From Xenoacremonium recifei (Eukaryota; Ascomycota; Sordariomycetes; Hypocreales; Nectriaceae), in assembly GCA_012184525.1 (NCBI GenBank), contig WOFQ01000004.1, forward strand, positions 1,178,001 to 1,242,000: a stretch of DNA of 64,000 nt. The letters run 5' to 3'. Below the pieces are notes generated by a model. It was not told the DNA's origin and did not search any database. It saw only the letters and a list, made by a program, of their open reading frames with translations. The position numbers were made by a program, and so were the translations under genes. Each line of letters opens with the position of its first letter. Within the stretch, counting starts at the first letter, position 1. Below, piece by piece: positions 45,406 through 54,133 of this stretch.

Positions 45406-47162
45406 TCACACCTTGGCTGTCAGCTTGTAGCCGCCCAGCATCACCCTTGTGGCCAGTATCAGCAGCGTTCCCAGACCCAATGCCAGCCCGGCAAACACTT
45501 GCAACCCCCAGAACTTGCCGTTACACGCCTTGACCAGCTCGCCGCTGATCGGAGATCCAATCAGAGTCGCGACACTGATAACGGCAAACGATGTCCCATT
45601 CCTCACACCCAGCTTCGACATGTCCTTCGTAATCTCTGCCACCAGTGTCGGCATGATGGAGATGTACGCGCCGGATCCAAATCCGTAAAAGGCCGCAAAC
45701 ACAATCACCACCGCGTTCGAGTTGGCCGGAATCCACAGCGCAAAGATGCACACCACCGAGAAGGCACACATGATGATCATCACATTGAACCGACCCAGCT
45801 TATCGGCAACGTGTCCGGGAATCGTTCGGCCAAACAGACTCGCGCCATTGAGGATCGGCACCAAGTAGCCTTGGAGGTTTGACGACATTCCCACGGTGCT
45901 GGCCTGCACGACAACGTAGCTGATGGGCACGAAGAGACCCAAGGATCCGAAGAACGAGCCGACAGCCAGCATGGCATATGGACCTTCGTGGAGGGGCGCG
46001 ATGAACTCGTACAGGATTAGCGGTTTCTTGACTGGCTTGAGACGACACGAGATGGTAAGGTTGCCGACGATGAGGAGTCCAAGGATCATGAAGGCGCAGA
46101 TTCGCATTGTCCAGCCGAAGCCGACTTGAGGGACCAGCCGAGCCACGACAATCTACATCAATGGTTAGTGCTATGATGTATATGAGGAAAGGATGCCTAC
46201 AGGGAAGACGACGCCGCCGAGGGAAGCCCCTCCTGCAATCACACCGAAAGCAAGTGCTCGTTTCTTCAGGAACCAGCTGATGCAGCAGGTCATTGCTATG
46301 CTCGTGTCAGACGCGACCGGAACCAGGCGATTGGGATTTATTGAGCATACCTGGAAAGAAGAGCATGCTGGATCCAATCGGAGAGCACATGCCCTGGGAT
46401 AGGATGAACTGGTAGTATTCGCTCGACAACGACGCCATCATCAGTCCAAACACGTGGAAGAATGTCCCAGCTAACAACAGGTATCGAGGGCCGAAGTTGT
46501 CGAAGAGTTTCCCCACGATAGGTCCCTACCACAGGATCAATACGAGAATCGAACAGCTCAAAGAGCCCAGACTTACCCCGAAGAACATGAAGAAGAGCTG
46601 GAGAGACACGATCCACGAGACTGCGCTTTCTGAGTAGTTCTTCAATTGGTGCGTCAGATAGTAGTCTTGGAAGACGCCGATGCCTGTGCAGCCCCGTCAG
46701 CTCCGAAGGTCGAAGGGAATATCGTGGTCGACTTACAGTTGATCCATCCAAAGCTGCAAAACTAGGCAAATGTGAGTCTTTGGTCTACATATTCGAGCAC
46801 GGGATACTTACCATGACACAGAAACCTCCTAGTAGTGTCAATAGAGGCGTCACCTCGAGTCTATCGCCTGAGAACTTGGACGGATGCATCGGATGATCGA
46901 GCGGAAGCCCTCCCCTACCCCCCGGCGGCCCATTCCCCGGTCTCGACACCTGCTGCTGTGGTTGTTTCTCAGAACCCTGCGCAACGACCGTCGCCTGCTC
47001 CTGGTGCGCCATCTCGGACCCGTCCGACGCATTGGTCTTTAGCTCAACAAACGCTTCTTCTTGCTTCTCGACATCCCACGATGAGTGTTTCTCGCCATCA
47101 GACGACGTCGCGACTGCGTGTTCCTCCATCGTCACTGAAGGCTCCTTGGGTGGTGAAGACAT
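45406..47162 (-). CDS. MFS monocarboxylate transporter-like (MCT/MCH family)
   Basis: A 499-residue transporter in six exons: 46812-47162, 46737-46761, 46577-46683, 46351-46525, 46201-46295 and 45406-46152, all in phase. Exon 2 is a 25-nt microexon. The N-terminal 100 residues are hydrophilic and Gln/Gly/Pro-rich. About twelve transmembrane segments follow. Marks of the fungal MCT-like group include SFGWINCIGVFQDYY after the first helix, GPRYLLLAGTFFHVFG, and AVVIVFAAFYGFGSGAYISIMPTLVAEI in the second half. Members were named after mammalian monocarboxylate carriers, but yeast homologues do not move monocarboxylates and one is a riboflavin carrier. The substrate is unknown here. Confidence 0.9.
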
Positions 47163-47789
47163 GGTTGAAAGGGAACGGTTCTGCTTAGGAATCAAGGGAC
47201 CGGGTGACACGGGTAAACAAGTCTATTTACGAATCTATCATATATTAAGATAAGCTAGCACTTGTCTGAATGGCCAATACTACTTGTTTCAAGCCGTGTG
47301 ATTGATACACCGAGCTGGGGAGAGTCTGGAGACTCCGGGGTAGCTTCGGCCGAGAATCTGGGGTGGTGGGTCCGGAGGCTCGGGCGACCGGGCTCGGCTG
47401 CTGTGAGACGGAACACCCGAGATAGGGGTAAGCAGAGGCTCCCAAGATCCTGCTCTCACCGCTGACGAGCGAATCAATGTCATGCTTTCTTGTGATGGAT
47501 TAGTTGCTTGTTAGATAGACGCATATGACCATTGTTCAAGAGTTTGAGAAGGTGTGGAGTGAAGTGAGGCCAGGAGATACAGCCAAGCACCGTCTTGGAC
47601 TTTGTATGCTCACATTACCGTCACTATGAAGCGAATGCGTTGTTCTTCACATCGTCATCAAATTGACCACCACTTTAATAATTATCTACCTCAGGCAGTC
47701 ACCTAAGGTTTCTGTCTTTCGCCCTACTTCTATTCTTACTTGACTCTCGCCATCATCACAACACCATCATCACCATCACCATCACCTCT
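47163..47789. other. Intergenic between two accessory genes
   Basis: About 630 bases. A CAC/CAT simple-sequence tract lies at about 47757-47787, next to the MFS relic. No gene is supported. The part near 47162 should be the MFS promoter. Confidence 0.45.
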
Positions 47790-47962
47790 GCTTTGGCGCC
47801 GGCTTCTTCCCGCTCATCTATTACCTCTGTAAGCCTCTGAATCCTTCTGGCCATTATTGATTTCTGCTAATAAATGCAACAGCCCTGTACTTCCAGGCCA
47901 TCCAGGGAGTCAGCGCGGTCCAGGCGGGTATCAAAATTTTGCCTCTTCTTCTGTCGACTGTG
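47790..47962 (+). pseudogene. MFS (DHA2-type) transporter exon fragment with preserved intron
   Basis: The bases 47790-47828 encode FGAGFFPLIYYL. After a 54-nt intron-like stretch (GTAAGC donor, CTAAT branch, ACAG acceptor) the frame resumes at 47883 with SLYFQAIQGVSAVQAG and IKILPLLLSTV. This is the well-known loop and helix of fungal DHA2-type drug antiporters. Nothing of the rest of the transporter is found on either side. The fragment covers about 40 of 500-600 residues. It then runs into Gln-rich sequence and the start of the RGG gene. Confidence 0.8.
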
Positions 47963-48002
47963 CCACTACAACAACCACAACAGCAACAACAACCAAACCA
48001 CC

Positions 48003-48500
48003 ATGTCTCAGGCTCCCCAGCAAAGCGGATCTCGAGCCCAGCCCAGCGCTGAGGCTCAGCAGCGGCCTCAGGGCCAACAAGGCGCCCAGCAGGGTCAACC
48101 TGGTCGAGGGGGTCGAGGTCGTCGAGGAGGTAGAGGTAGAGGCGGCCGAGGCGGCCGAGGTACGGGCGGCACCGTCGCTCAGACGTGCTCTACTGAGCCT
48201 GTTTTCCCGAACACACCTGAGCCTGTTTTCCTGCAGACCCGGCGCCAGGTCGACGCCCAGACCCGGGCCACTCTCGACTCTCTGCGGGCCTATCACGCTG
48301 CGGCTGCTGCAGAGGACCCAGAGTATCTGGTCCCTGCAAGCCGTCGATTGAACGAGGAGGAGAGGGGTAACGATCCTACTGCGATTGAAAAGTTGTGCGA
48401 TCAGGCGATCGCCGATCTTGCCGCCGATCTTTTCACAGGGGCTCTTCTAGAGGCGCAAGCAACGTGGGCTCTTGAGGGAGAACCCACCTCTGAAGACTAG
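48003..48500 (+). CDS. Orphan RGG-box protein, 165 aa
   Basis: I start at ATG 48003 in a CACCATG context. The first 50 residues are Gln/Ala/Ser-rich. Residues about 33-56 form an Arg/Gly box of RGG and RGR tripeptides, typical of RNA-binding or condensate-forming proteins. Two direct repeats of an EPVF-centred unit follow. The C-terminal half is a helical, acidic segment (QTRATLDSLRAYHAAAAAEDPEYL and onwards) ending EGEPTSED. No family is recognised. The gene abuts an MFS relic whose frame leads toward it, so it may have borrowed its promoter or leader. An in-frame acidic peptide further downstream (near 48660-48720) could be a lost exon. Confidence 0.6.
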   Translation: MSQAPQQSGSRAQPSAEAQQRPQGQQGAQQGQPGRGGRGRRGGRGRGGRGGRGTGGTVAQTCSTEPVFPNTPEPVFLQTRRQVDAQTRATLDSLRAYHAAAAAEDPEYLVPASRRLNEEERGNDPTAIEKLCDQAIADLAADLFTGALLEAQATWALEGEPTSED

Positions 48501-49223
48501 GTGTTGTACATAAGATAGACAAGCTGAAGCTGATGTTGATTGAATACCAGCTTTCACTATGAAACAAAATCGCCCTTGATCACAACTCGAGTGCAATGTA
48601 ATGGTGTCTCTCAGAAAGCCGGAGTAGTTTCTCGCTCCTCGAAGGGAAAGGGGCAGTCGTCTCATGACGACAAGGAGGACCTCATCGACTACAGCGACGA
48701 GGAAGTATGTATTGCAGCAAAGTGAGGAACTTCGCTGTCTTCGCGGTGTAGAATCGCCCTTATCTGGGCGTTTATCTGCTGTCTGGCCACTATCAGGTTG
48801 CCTTATTAGCATCTGGTCATAGTTTGAAGTTGTTGCGAACCATAAGACAGCCCGTTTACTCCTCAATAGCCGGCATCTCTCTGACATATACAAAACCACA
48901 GAGACAACAGACTGTCTCACAAAGGAGGCTCCTGTATATAATGCCGTAGATGCCATAAATACTGCGCCTTTCAATATGGCGTGTAAATACAAGAGACTTA
49001 AATCTGAGACATAAATCCGTTCGATTAAACGACCAGTAAATGCAGTGCTCAATCTAGGCTGAAAATGTGAAAATTCATGGGGGATAAAGATTGATTCTTT
49101 TCTGAGAGCCCTGTGAAAATCCTCCTATAGCTATGCAATTTGATAACTAATTACATGACAAGGGGCAGCCCACGCGACTCCCTTCCAGCCCGGACACATT
49201 ATGTCCTTCCACCTATTCTGCGC
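48501..49223. other. Intergenic, AT-rich, with a short acidic open frame
   Basis: A 61-codon plus frame at 48540-48725 contains DLIDYSDEE, a motif seen in many fungal accessory proteins. It has no clear start and could be an exon or relic. The rest is AT-rich with no supported gene. Confidence 0.4.
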
Positions 49224-50501
49224 TTATTTACGCATGCTCCTCCCTTCCTTCTCTTGATGAGAAGACTCCCCTTGTGGAGCTGTGGATTGCTGCATTGTTT
49301 TAAGCTGTGACATGATCTGGCCCATATAACCGTCCATCCGGTCCATCATTTGGTCAAACTTTTGGTCGATCCTGTCCATCATTTGGTCCATTTTTTGGTC
49401 GATCGTGGTATTGGTCTTTCCCCAAAGACCTTCATCCAAAGGGCCAGGCTCGGACGTAATCGGCTGTTCTCGATTGTCAACCTGCGCAGATCTTCGGTCG
49501 CCCTTATCTCTACTAGAACGGAAAGCCTCGCAGAGCGCCCTCATGTGTTCAACAACAACTGATTGCATCGGAACTGGTCGAGGCTCTACCTCGAGATACG
49601 CCCTAAGAGGTGCGTCTCCAGCCGTAGCGTAGAAGAGCATGAAGAAATGCTCACTGTCATGATTGAGAGACCAACTATTCCTTGTGAAGTCGTTCTCTGG
49701 GTAATCAGAGCTGTTGTTTCGGCCAGTAAGGCTATAGGTTCTCACAAGGTCCTTTTCGTGGTCCCCTTGACGCATTCTGACGACGGCAATCAAGGAGTAA
49801 CGCTGGTAGTAGAGCGTGTTCAATCTTGCTTCCGTAGGTGTTTCAAATAGGATCTCGTAGATAGGTAGCATGAAGCTTCTCAACTGCTCGAACATCTCTT
49901 CATCTTTCTCCGATGGGCCGAACAACACCCTGACATACGCTGGATGGCCTAGAATATGGTGTCTCTCAATTCCATCTTCGTTCAAAAAGCCACCCGCTTT
50001 CCCCATAACCACGTCCTGTAAGGAGCGGCCAACTTCTTCCGATGGGTTATAAATAACCAAGCTCGCATGAGGAATTTCAGATCGAGGCCAATCTACAGCC
50101 TTGAACTGAGCCACGTCGGCTTCTGCGCTGACCGGGACGAGAAGCTGCCGGAAGAGGTTGAAAGGCGGATCCGACCAGATACTTGAGAGCATCTCGTCTG
50201 ATCCACAAAGATGCGAGAATGTCACAGGCTTGTCGGTGTTATAGCCCAAGAATTTGTCCAAAACGGACCGCTTCTTACCGTCAATAGCTTCGGGGCTATC
50301 GGCAGGGTCAAAGGCCAGTTGAGCATACTTGACGATTGCATTTGCGTCAAAGGATAAATGCTCGCGCGGTACATATGTGAATATATGCCGGAGAACAACG
50401 ACCAGGCAATCCAGGCCGCTGCTGTCAAAAGATGTGGCACCAGGAGGCGGCTTGGAATGGAGGCGTCCAGGCAACTCTAAACGATCGTTCGAGTCTTTCA
50501 T
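49224..50501 (-). CDS. Unknown protein, 425 aa, with faint ubiquitin-specific-protease-like pattern and a C-terminal coiled coil
   Basis: A single-exon gene. I do not recognise the family with confidence. The N-terminal SSGLDCLVVVLRHIF recalls the Cys-box helix of USP deubiquitinases. The later YYQRYSLIAVVRM and HDSEHFFMLFYAT recall the strand pair that brackets the His-box. The canonical GHY motif is absent, so even if the fold is right, catalysis is doubtful. Residues about 355-400 are a methionine-rich coiled coil built from an 11-residue repeat (DQKMDQMMDRI). The gene diverges from its neighbour at 50901 across 399 bases, which suggests shared control. It may be a lineage-specific accessory gene. 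Confidence 0.7.
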   Translation of the reverse strand: MKDSNDRLELPGRLHSKPPPGATSFDSSGLDCLVVVLRHIFTYVPREHLSFDANAIVKYAQLAFDPADSPEAIDGKKRSVLDKFLGYNTDKPVTFSHLCGSDEMLSSIWSDPPFNLFRQLLVPVSAEADVAQFKAVDWPRSEIPHASLVIYNPSEEVGRSLQDVVMGKAGGFLNEDGIERHHILGHPAYVRVLFGPSEKDEEMFEQLRSFMLPIYEILFETPTEARLNTLYYQRYSLIAVVRMRQGDHEKDLVRTYSLTGRNNSSDYPENDFTRNSWSLNHDSEHFFMLFYATAGDAPLRAYLEVEPRPVPMQSVVVEHMRALCEAFRSSRDKGDRRSAQVDNREQPITSEPGPLDEGLWGKTNTTIDQKMDQMMDRIDQKFDQMMDRMDGYMGQIMSQLKTMQQSTAPQGESSHQEKEGRSMRK

Positions 50502-50900
50502 CGGTCGGTGGACAGGATGGTTGGTTTAAGTGAATGATCTCTGCACATGAACCGTTAGCACAAACCCTCCCTCAAGGGATGATACTCACATTGCCGTTGT
50601 GGCGCGTGGCGCTTCGCAGATATCGGTAAATGAGAAGTTGTTTGTCGAAAACTCGATGTTTGTTTTCTTTGGGTGTCCCGTTCAGCGGCATGTGTGGCCT
50701 GTGTGCGACCGTATTTCGTGGGTGAATCACCGATGCCTTAGGTTGCCATTGCTTTTATGCCGCCTTCACCGCACGGAAGCACAATCTTGACTCGCATCTT
50801 CAACCATCAACATCCACAGTAGGCATCACTCAATACCACACCACACAGTCTGTTCTTCTCTTCCTTTGCGTGTTTTTTAATTGCTAACGAGATTCAAGTG
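50502..50900. promoter_or_regulatory. Divergent promoter between two unknown accessory genes
   Basis: 399 bases separate the start codons of two genes reading apart. CT-rich leader sequence precedes 50901. I recognise no factor site. Confidence 0.5.
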
Positions 50901-52814
50901 ATGGCTTCTTCGACTCCCAAACTCCCTGCCTCTTGGGCTCCCGAGCTTAAACACATCGCCGCCTGGTTACAACCCTTCAAGACAGGCATCAAGTTCGGCC
51001 ACCTACAGGCGCCATCCCATGTGACAGGCTCTCCTGTCCTTCGATACGCAATTATCGGATTGGCCAACCAAATAAGCCCCGAGATTACAGTCCATTTCAT
51101 CGGATCCGGAATCGAGATGGCTGAACTGGGGAAACTGAACAAGAGGTCGAGCCTCCCCGTCCCCGTCTCGCGTTCGACGTACGATGAAGCCCTCGGGGTT
51201 TTTACGAGTTGCTGGTTGCTCAATAAATCGGTCAGGCAACCCCCCAGCGAAGAAGATCTCAGTTCTTCGTGGAAAATGACAACAATATTACCACCACAGA
51301 GGCTCATTGTGTTGTCCGTGGACACTTCGATGTCAGCTGAGTTTGCTCTCGCCCTTCTTGCAGCAATGAAGTGGGCTCTGGAGGCAGCAGAATCCGAGGG
51401 AGGTATGGTATGGTTCCTCACTGTATCCACTGAGGGAAAGTTGAACGCCGCCCAAGTTCGCCTGGCTCGACTCTTCACCGGTCTTCCTTATCCGGAGAGA
51501 GTCGAGATGACCCTGTTCCGTATTTCCGATTACGAAATCTCCGGCAACCGACAGTACAAAGCCACAGATCCTGATGATCTCGCCGAGCATATCTCGAAGA
51601 GGCTCAAGTCCCATCACAAGTCTAAGCATGCGCTCATTTGTTACCCTGACTTCCGACGCGTCACCGGCATGGCAGGCGAGGACTGGTGTGTTCGTCATGC
51701 TGAGACGGGGCAAATGGATACAGACAGGCTGCAGCGCCTTTTCGAGCCATTCAGCAAGCACCCTGGAACAATCATTTGCCTGCCCCATGACTCGCAGTGC
51801 CTAATTGAAATCCCGGTCCACTACCAGGAGATTTCCATTGTCGTGGGCGAGACTCGGCGAGGCTTGAAGGTTGACTGCCGTACAGGCCAGTTGACTGAGA
51901 GCCCGATAAACCTCAGCAGGATGGAGCGTTGCCTACAACTCCACCTGGCTCAACTTACGACTGTCGATTCTATATGCTACGGTCCATACGAGTATGACAC
52001 AATGGGCGAGTATATTGCAGCTGGCCCTGAAGAGCCCTGTCCAATTGTCAGCAACGCCCATATGGGCGGCTTCATTGCAGCCACTTTTGCATTGTCAACT
52101 CTGGGTTTCGATGCCCAGTCAGTGACGGAGTGCATCGTGAGAAGTGAATGGGCTGCGGAGGATATGCTGAGCCGCCTGTGGCAGCAGAAGGTCCTTCGGG
52201 TTAACGAGTCTGCTGAGAGGCTTGAGATGGACCTACCCCCTCAAGTCCGCGTTGTCTTCCTGAGGGCACTGCCGATGGTGAATTGGGACTACCGTCTCGC
52301 GCTTCTGGTGGCATCACCCTCTTTCGACAATTCTGTTCGTATCGTCAAAGCCCAGCTGGCGGCTCTTCTAGCATCTAACGCCTTTAATGAGATGAAATTG
52401 TCGGGCGGGACACCACTCGCATCAGAGTGCTGGGGATACACCCGTCCCCTATCGTCCACCGGTACTATGTGGCTCTACTTGGGCCTCTTCAAGAGACTCG
52501 TCAAAGAGTATAAGGATCTGGAAACCGCAAATCCGGCTCATCTGGCGTCATGCCTTGACGGGATGGTTACATGCCGCATGGGATGGTTAGAGGAAACTTT
52601 CTATCTTATGAAGAACTTGATGAAACTTCACAGAGTTGACAGGGCCAACGAGGCCCCCCTCATCTCAGACGAAGTTCCAAGTCTCGATCAAGCACAGACT
52701 AGGGCCCTTTTCGTGGATCTTCTTGAGATCTTTGAGTACCAGCTCACATGGTGCATCTGCTCTTCCGATGCCAAAGAATTGGAGTATGGATCCGGTAGTC
52801 AACTGTCAGGTTGA
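50901..52814 (+). CDS. Unknown protein, 637 aa, helicase-derived-like, ends at a probable frameshift
   Basis: A single long exon. No Walker A or DEAD/H motif is visible. However, the middle (VGETRRGLKVDCRTGQL followed by LSRMERCLQLHLAQL) resembles the motif V-VI region of DEAH helicases with its arginine finger lost. The later AHMGGFIAATFALSTLGFD and VNWDYRLALLVASPS are of the kind seen in a large family of fungal helicase-like accessory proteins. The frame stops just after ELEYGSGSQLSG. A different frame continues at once with coding-like sequence to 53022, and a third to 53155. No intron of normal size fixes this. The gene is therefore probably truncated by a frameshift, or has a base error. 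Confidence 0.65.
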   Translation: MASSTPKLPASWAPELKHIAAWLQPFKTGIKFGHLQAPSHVTGSPVLRYAIIGLANQISPEITVHFIGSGIEMAELGKLNKRSSLPVPVSRSTYDEALGVFTSCWLLNKSVRQPPSEEDLSSSWKMTTILPPQRLIVLSVDTSMSAEFALALLAAMKWALEAAESEGGMVWFLTVSTEGKLNAAQVRLARLFTGLPYPERVEMTLFRISDYEISGNRQYKATDPDDLAEHISKRLKSHHKSKHALICYPDFRRVTGMAGEDWCVRHAETGQMDTDRLQRLFEPFSKHPGTIICLPHDSQCLIEIPVHYQEISIVVGETRRGLKVDCRTGQLTESPINLSRMERCLQLHLAQLTTVDSICYGPYEYDTMGEYIAAGPEEPCPIVSNAHMGGFIAATFALSTLGFDAQSVTECIVRSEWAAEDMLSRLWQQKVLRVNESAERLEMDLPPQVRVVFLRALPMVNWDYRLALLVASPSFDNSVRIVKAQLAALLASNAFNEMKLSGGTPLASECWGYTRPLSSTGTMWLYLGLFKRLVKEYKDLETANPAHLASCLDGMVTCRMGWLEETFYLMKNLMKLHRVDRANEAPLISDEVPSLDQAQTRALFVDLLEIFEYQLTWCICSSDAKELEYGSGSQLSG

Positions 52815-53155
52815 TTGGAAATGCTTAACCGAAAAGGAACACCCAGTCGTCTGGGGTGTCTACTATGTCCTCTCGCGACAGGATGGAGATGACCTACACC
52901 TTAAGGATTGGACGTGGATCCCTAAGGATGTCATTGTTGAGTGGATGGTGGAGAGGAACCTTGATCCCGAAGACATACCTACGGGAGACCCTAGGCCAGT
53001 CCATGACGAATGGTTTCCATAAGTTAGCGACTCTATACAGCAAATCGAGAGACTTCGTTTCGTCCCCTATCTCCAGACTGCAAATGCAGAAGATAATGGC
53101 GGGGAGAGGTGATTGCAAACGGAAAGCAGCGGAATATTCGCAGAAAAGAGAATAG
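52786..53155 (+). pseudogene. Frame-shifted C-terminal continuation of the 50901 gene
   Basis: From about 52786 the next frame gives NCQVDWKCLTEKEHPVVW and YYVLSRQDGDD, then WIPKDVIVEWMVERNLD. This is dense, globular-looking sequence ending in a stop at 53020-53022. From about 53025 the third frame gives KSRDFVSSPISRLQMQK and KRKAAEYSQKRE before a stop. The last piece has a relative at 57900-57985. Two shifts, or one shift and one short intron, would be needed to read the whole as a single protein. Confidence 0.6.
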
Positions 53156-53272
53156 AATTATATGGAAGCGAGTAGAAGGATACTTAATAGCGCGACTGCC
53201 AGTGATAGTGATATGAAGTGAAGCCCTAGATAGTGATTGACTGGAAACATTCGGCCCATTTACCACCGCTTA

Positions 53273-53971
53273 TCACAGATCCGTGCCATCCCACGCCGTA
53301 ATAAACTCTCGAACACTCGTCACATGCGCCTGTCCAACAAGTAATTTATCCATTATAACCTCGTGGACTTCTTGGTCCTTGTCCCCACAAGCATCTCTCA
53401 GCAGCGTCACCACGCGGCCTTGATCTGCTGCCCCTTTGGCAGTGTTGATCACACACCCGCTGGTACTGAACCCCGCCAGGAGAAGCGACTCGATCCCGTG
53501 CTCCTTGAGCAATGCGTCGATCCCATAACTACCCATTGCAGAAACATGACTTGGCGGTCGCGTAACCACGTACTCTCCTGCCACAGCCGCAATTTCTTCT
53601 GGTTCACCTTTTGCCTCTACGGGGGCGTCGCGCATTTTGTCACGCACTCCGTTCACTCGCGCAGCCATCTTACGGTTGAGTGGCGTTGAGGCGCCGAGGT
53701 CGATTAAACAATGGATTATGAGTATCCCTTGATCTCGAGCCCACTTTCGCAGCTTAGAGGCAGATGAGACGACTCCTTTTCCAGAGGAGGGCTGTGAGGC
53801 GATGATGAAGGCATGAAAGTCGAGCAGAAGGAGAGCTGTTCGCCCTGCCGGGACGGACAGGGGGGAGCAAGGATTCTGCGCGTCCAGTATAATAGCTGGG
53901 GCGTTATTCATCTTGATGAGTAAGCCTAAATTGTGACTTTTTGGGATGTTGTATCGAGACTGAGTGTCCAT
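53273..53971 (-). CDS. Isochorismatase-type cysteine hydrolase
   Basis: A single-exon gene of 232 residues. The ATG at 53911 (MNNAPAIILD) may be the true start, giving 212. The fold's landmarks are in order: the catalytic Asp in ALLLLDFHAF, and the cis-peptide and Cys region in LLLAGFSTSGCVINTA. The strand-helix with VVTLLRDACGD and KDQEVHEVIM completes the fold. The family includes isochorismatase, nicotinamidase and N-carbamoyl hydrolases, and the substrate cannot be told. At the place of the usual catalytic Lys this protein reads VVTRPPSHVSA, so Arg seems to replace it. This might weaken classic amidase chemistry. It is flanked by a frameshifted gene and an E1-like gene in an accessory island. 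Confidence 0.85.
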   Translation of the reverse strand: MDTQSRYNIPKSHNLGLLIKMNNAPAIILDAQNPCSPLSVPAGRTALLLLDFHAFIIASQPSSGKGVVSSASKLRKWARDQGILIIHCLIDLGASTPLNRKMAARVNGVRDKMRDAPVEAKGEPEEIAAVAGEYVVTRPPSHVSAMGSYGIDALLKEHGIESLLLAGFSTSGCVINTAKGAADQGRVVTLLRDACGDKDQEVHEVIMDKLLVGQAHVTSVREFITAWDGTDL

Positions 53972-54133
53972 AAGTTATACCTTATTACTCCGTATAAGAC
54001 TGTGTAGGTAGGTCGGCCGAGGGGCAAGCCGAGGCCCGAAAGCCGAAAGACATGTATCCACTGAATGGAGGACAATACGTCTTTTATTTACTTTGTGCCA
54101 TTTATTTGCAGGGCCAAAGTAGCTATATCCATC

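Noticed and set aside
47757..47790. A His-tag-like CAC/CAT run as part of a protein
   Set aside because: It is simple sequence just upstream of the MFS relic, with no in-frame start that would make it coding.
48447..49052. Minus-strand 201-codon frame downstream of the RGG gene
   Set aside because: It overlaps the RGG 3' end, begins with no convincing signal and has no recognisable motif. The AT-rich context makes chance frames likely.
52785..52812. A short intron to rescue the frame of the 50901 gene
   Set aside because: Candidate GT...AG pairs here are only 15-26 nt, or, at 59 nt, leave the wrong phase. Longer options delete well-formed coding sequence.
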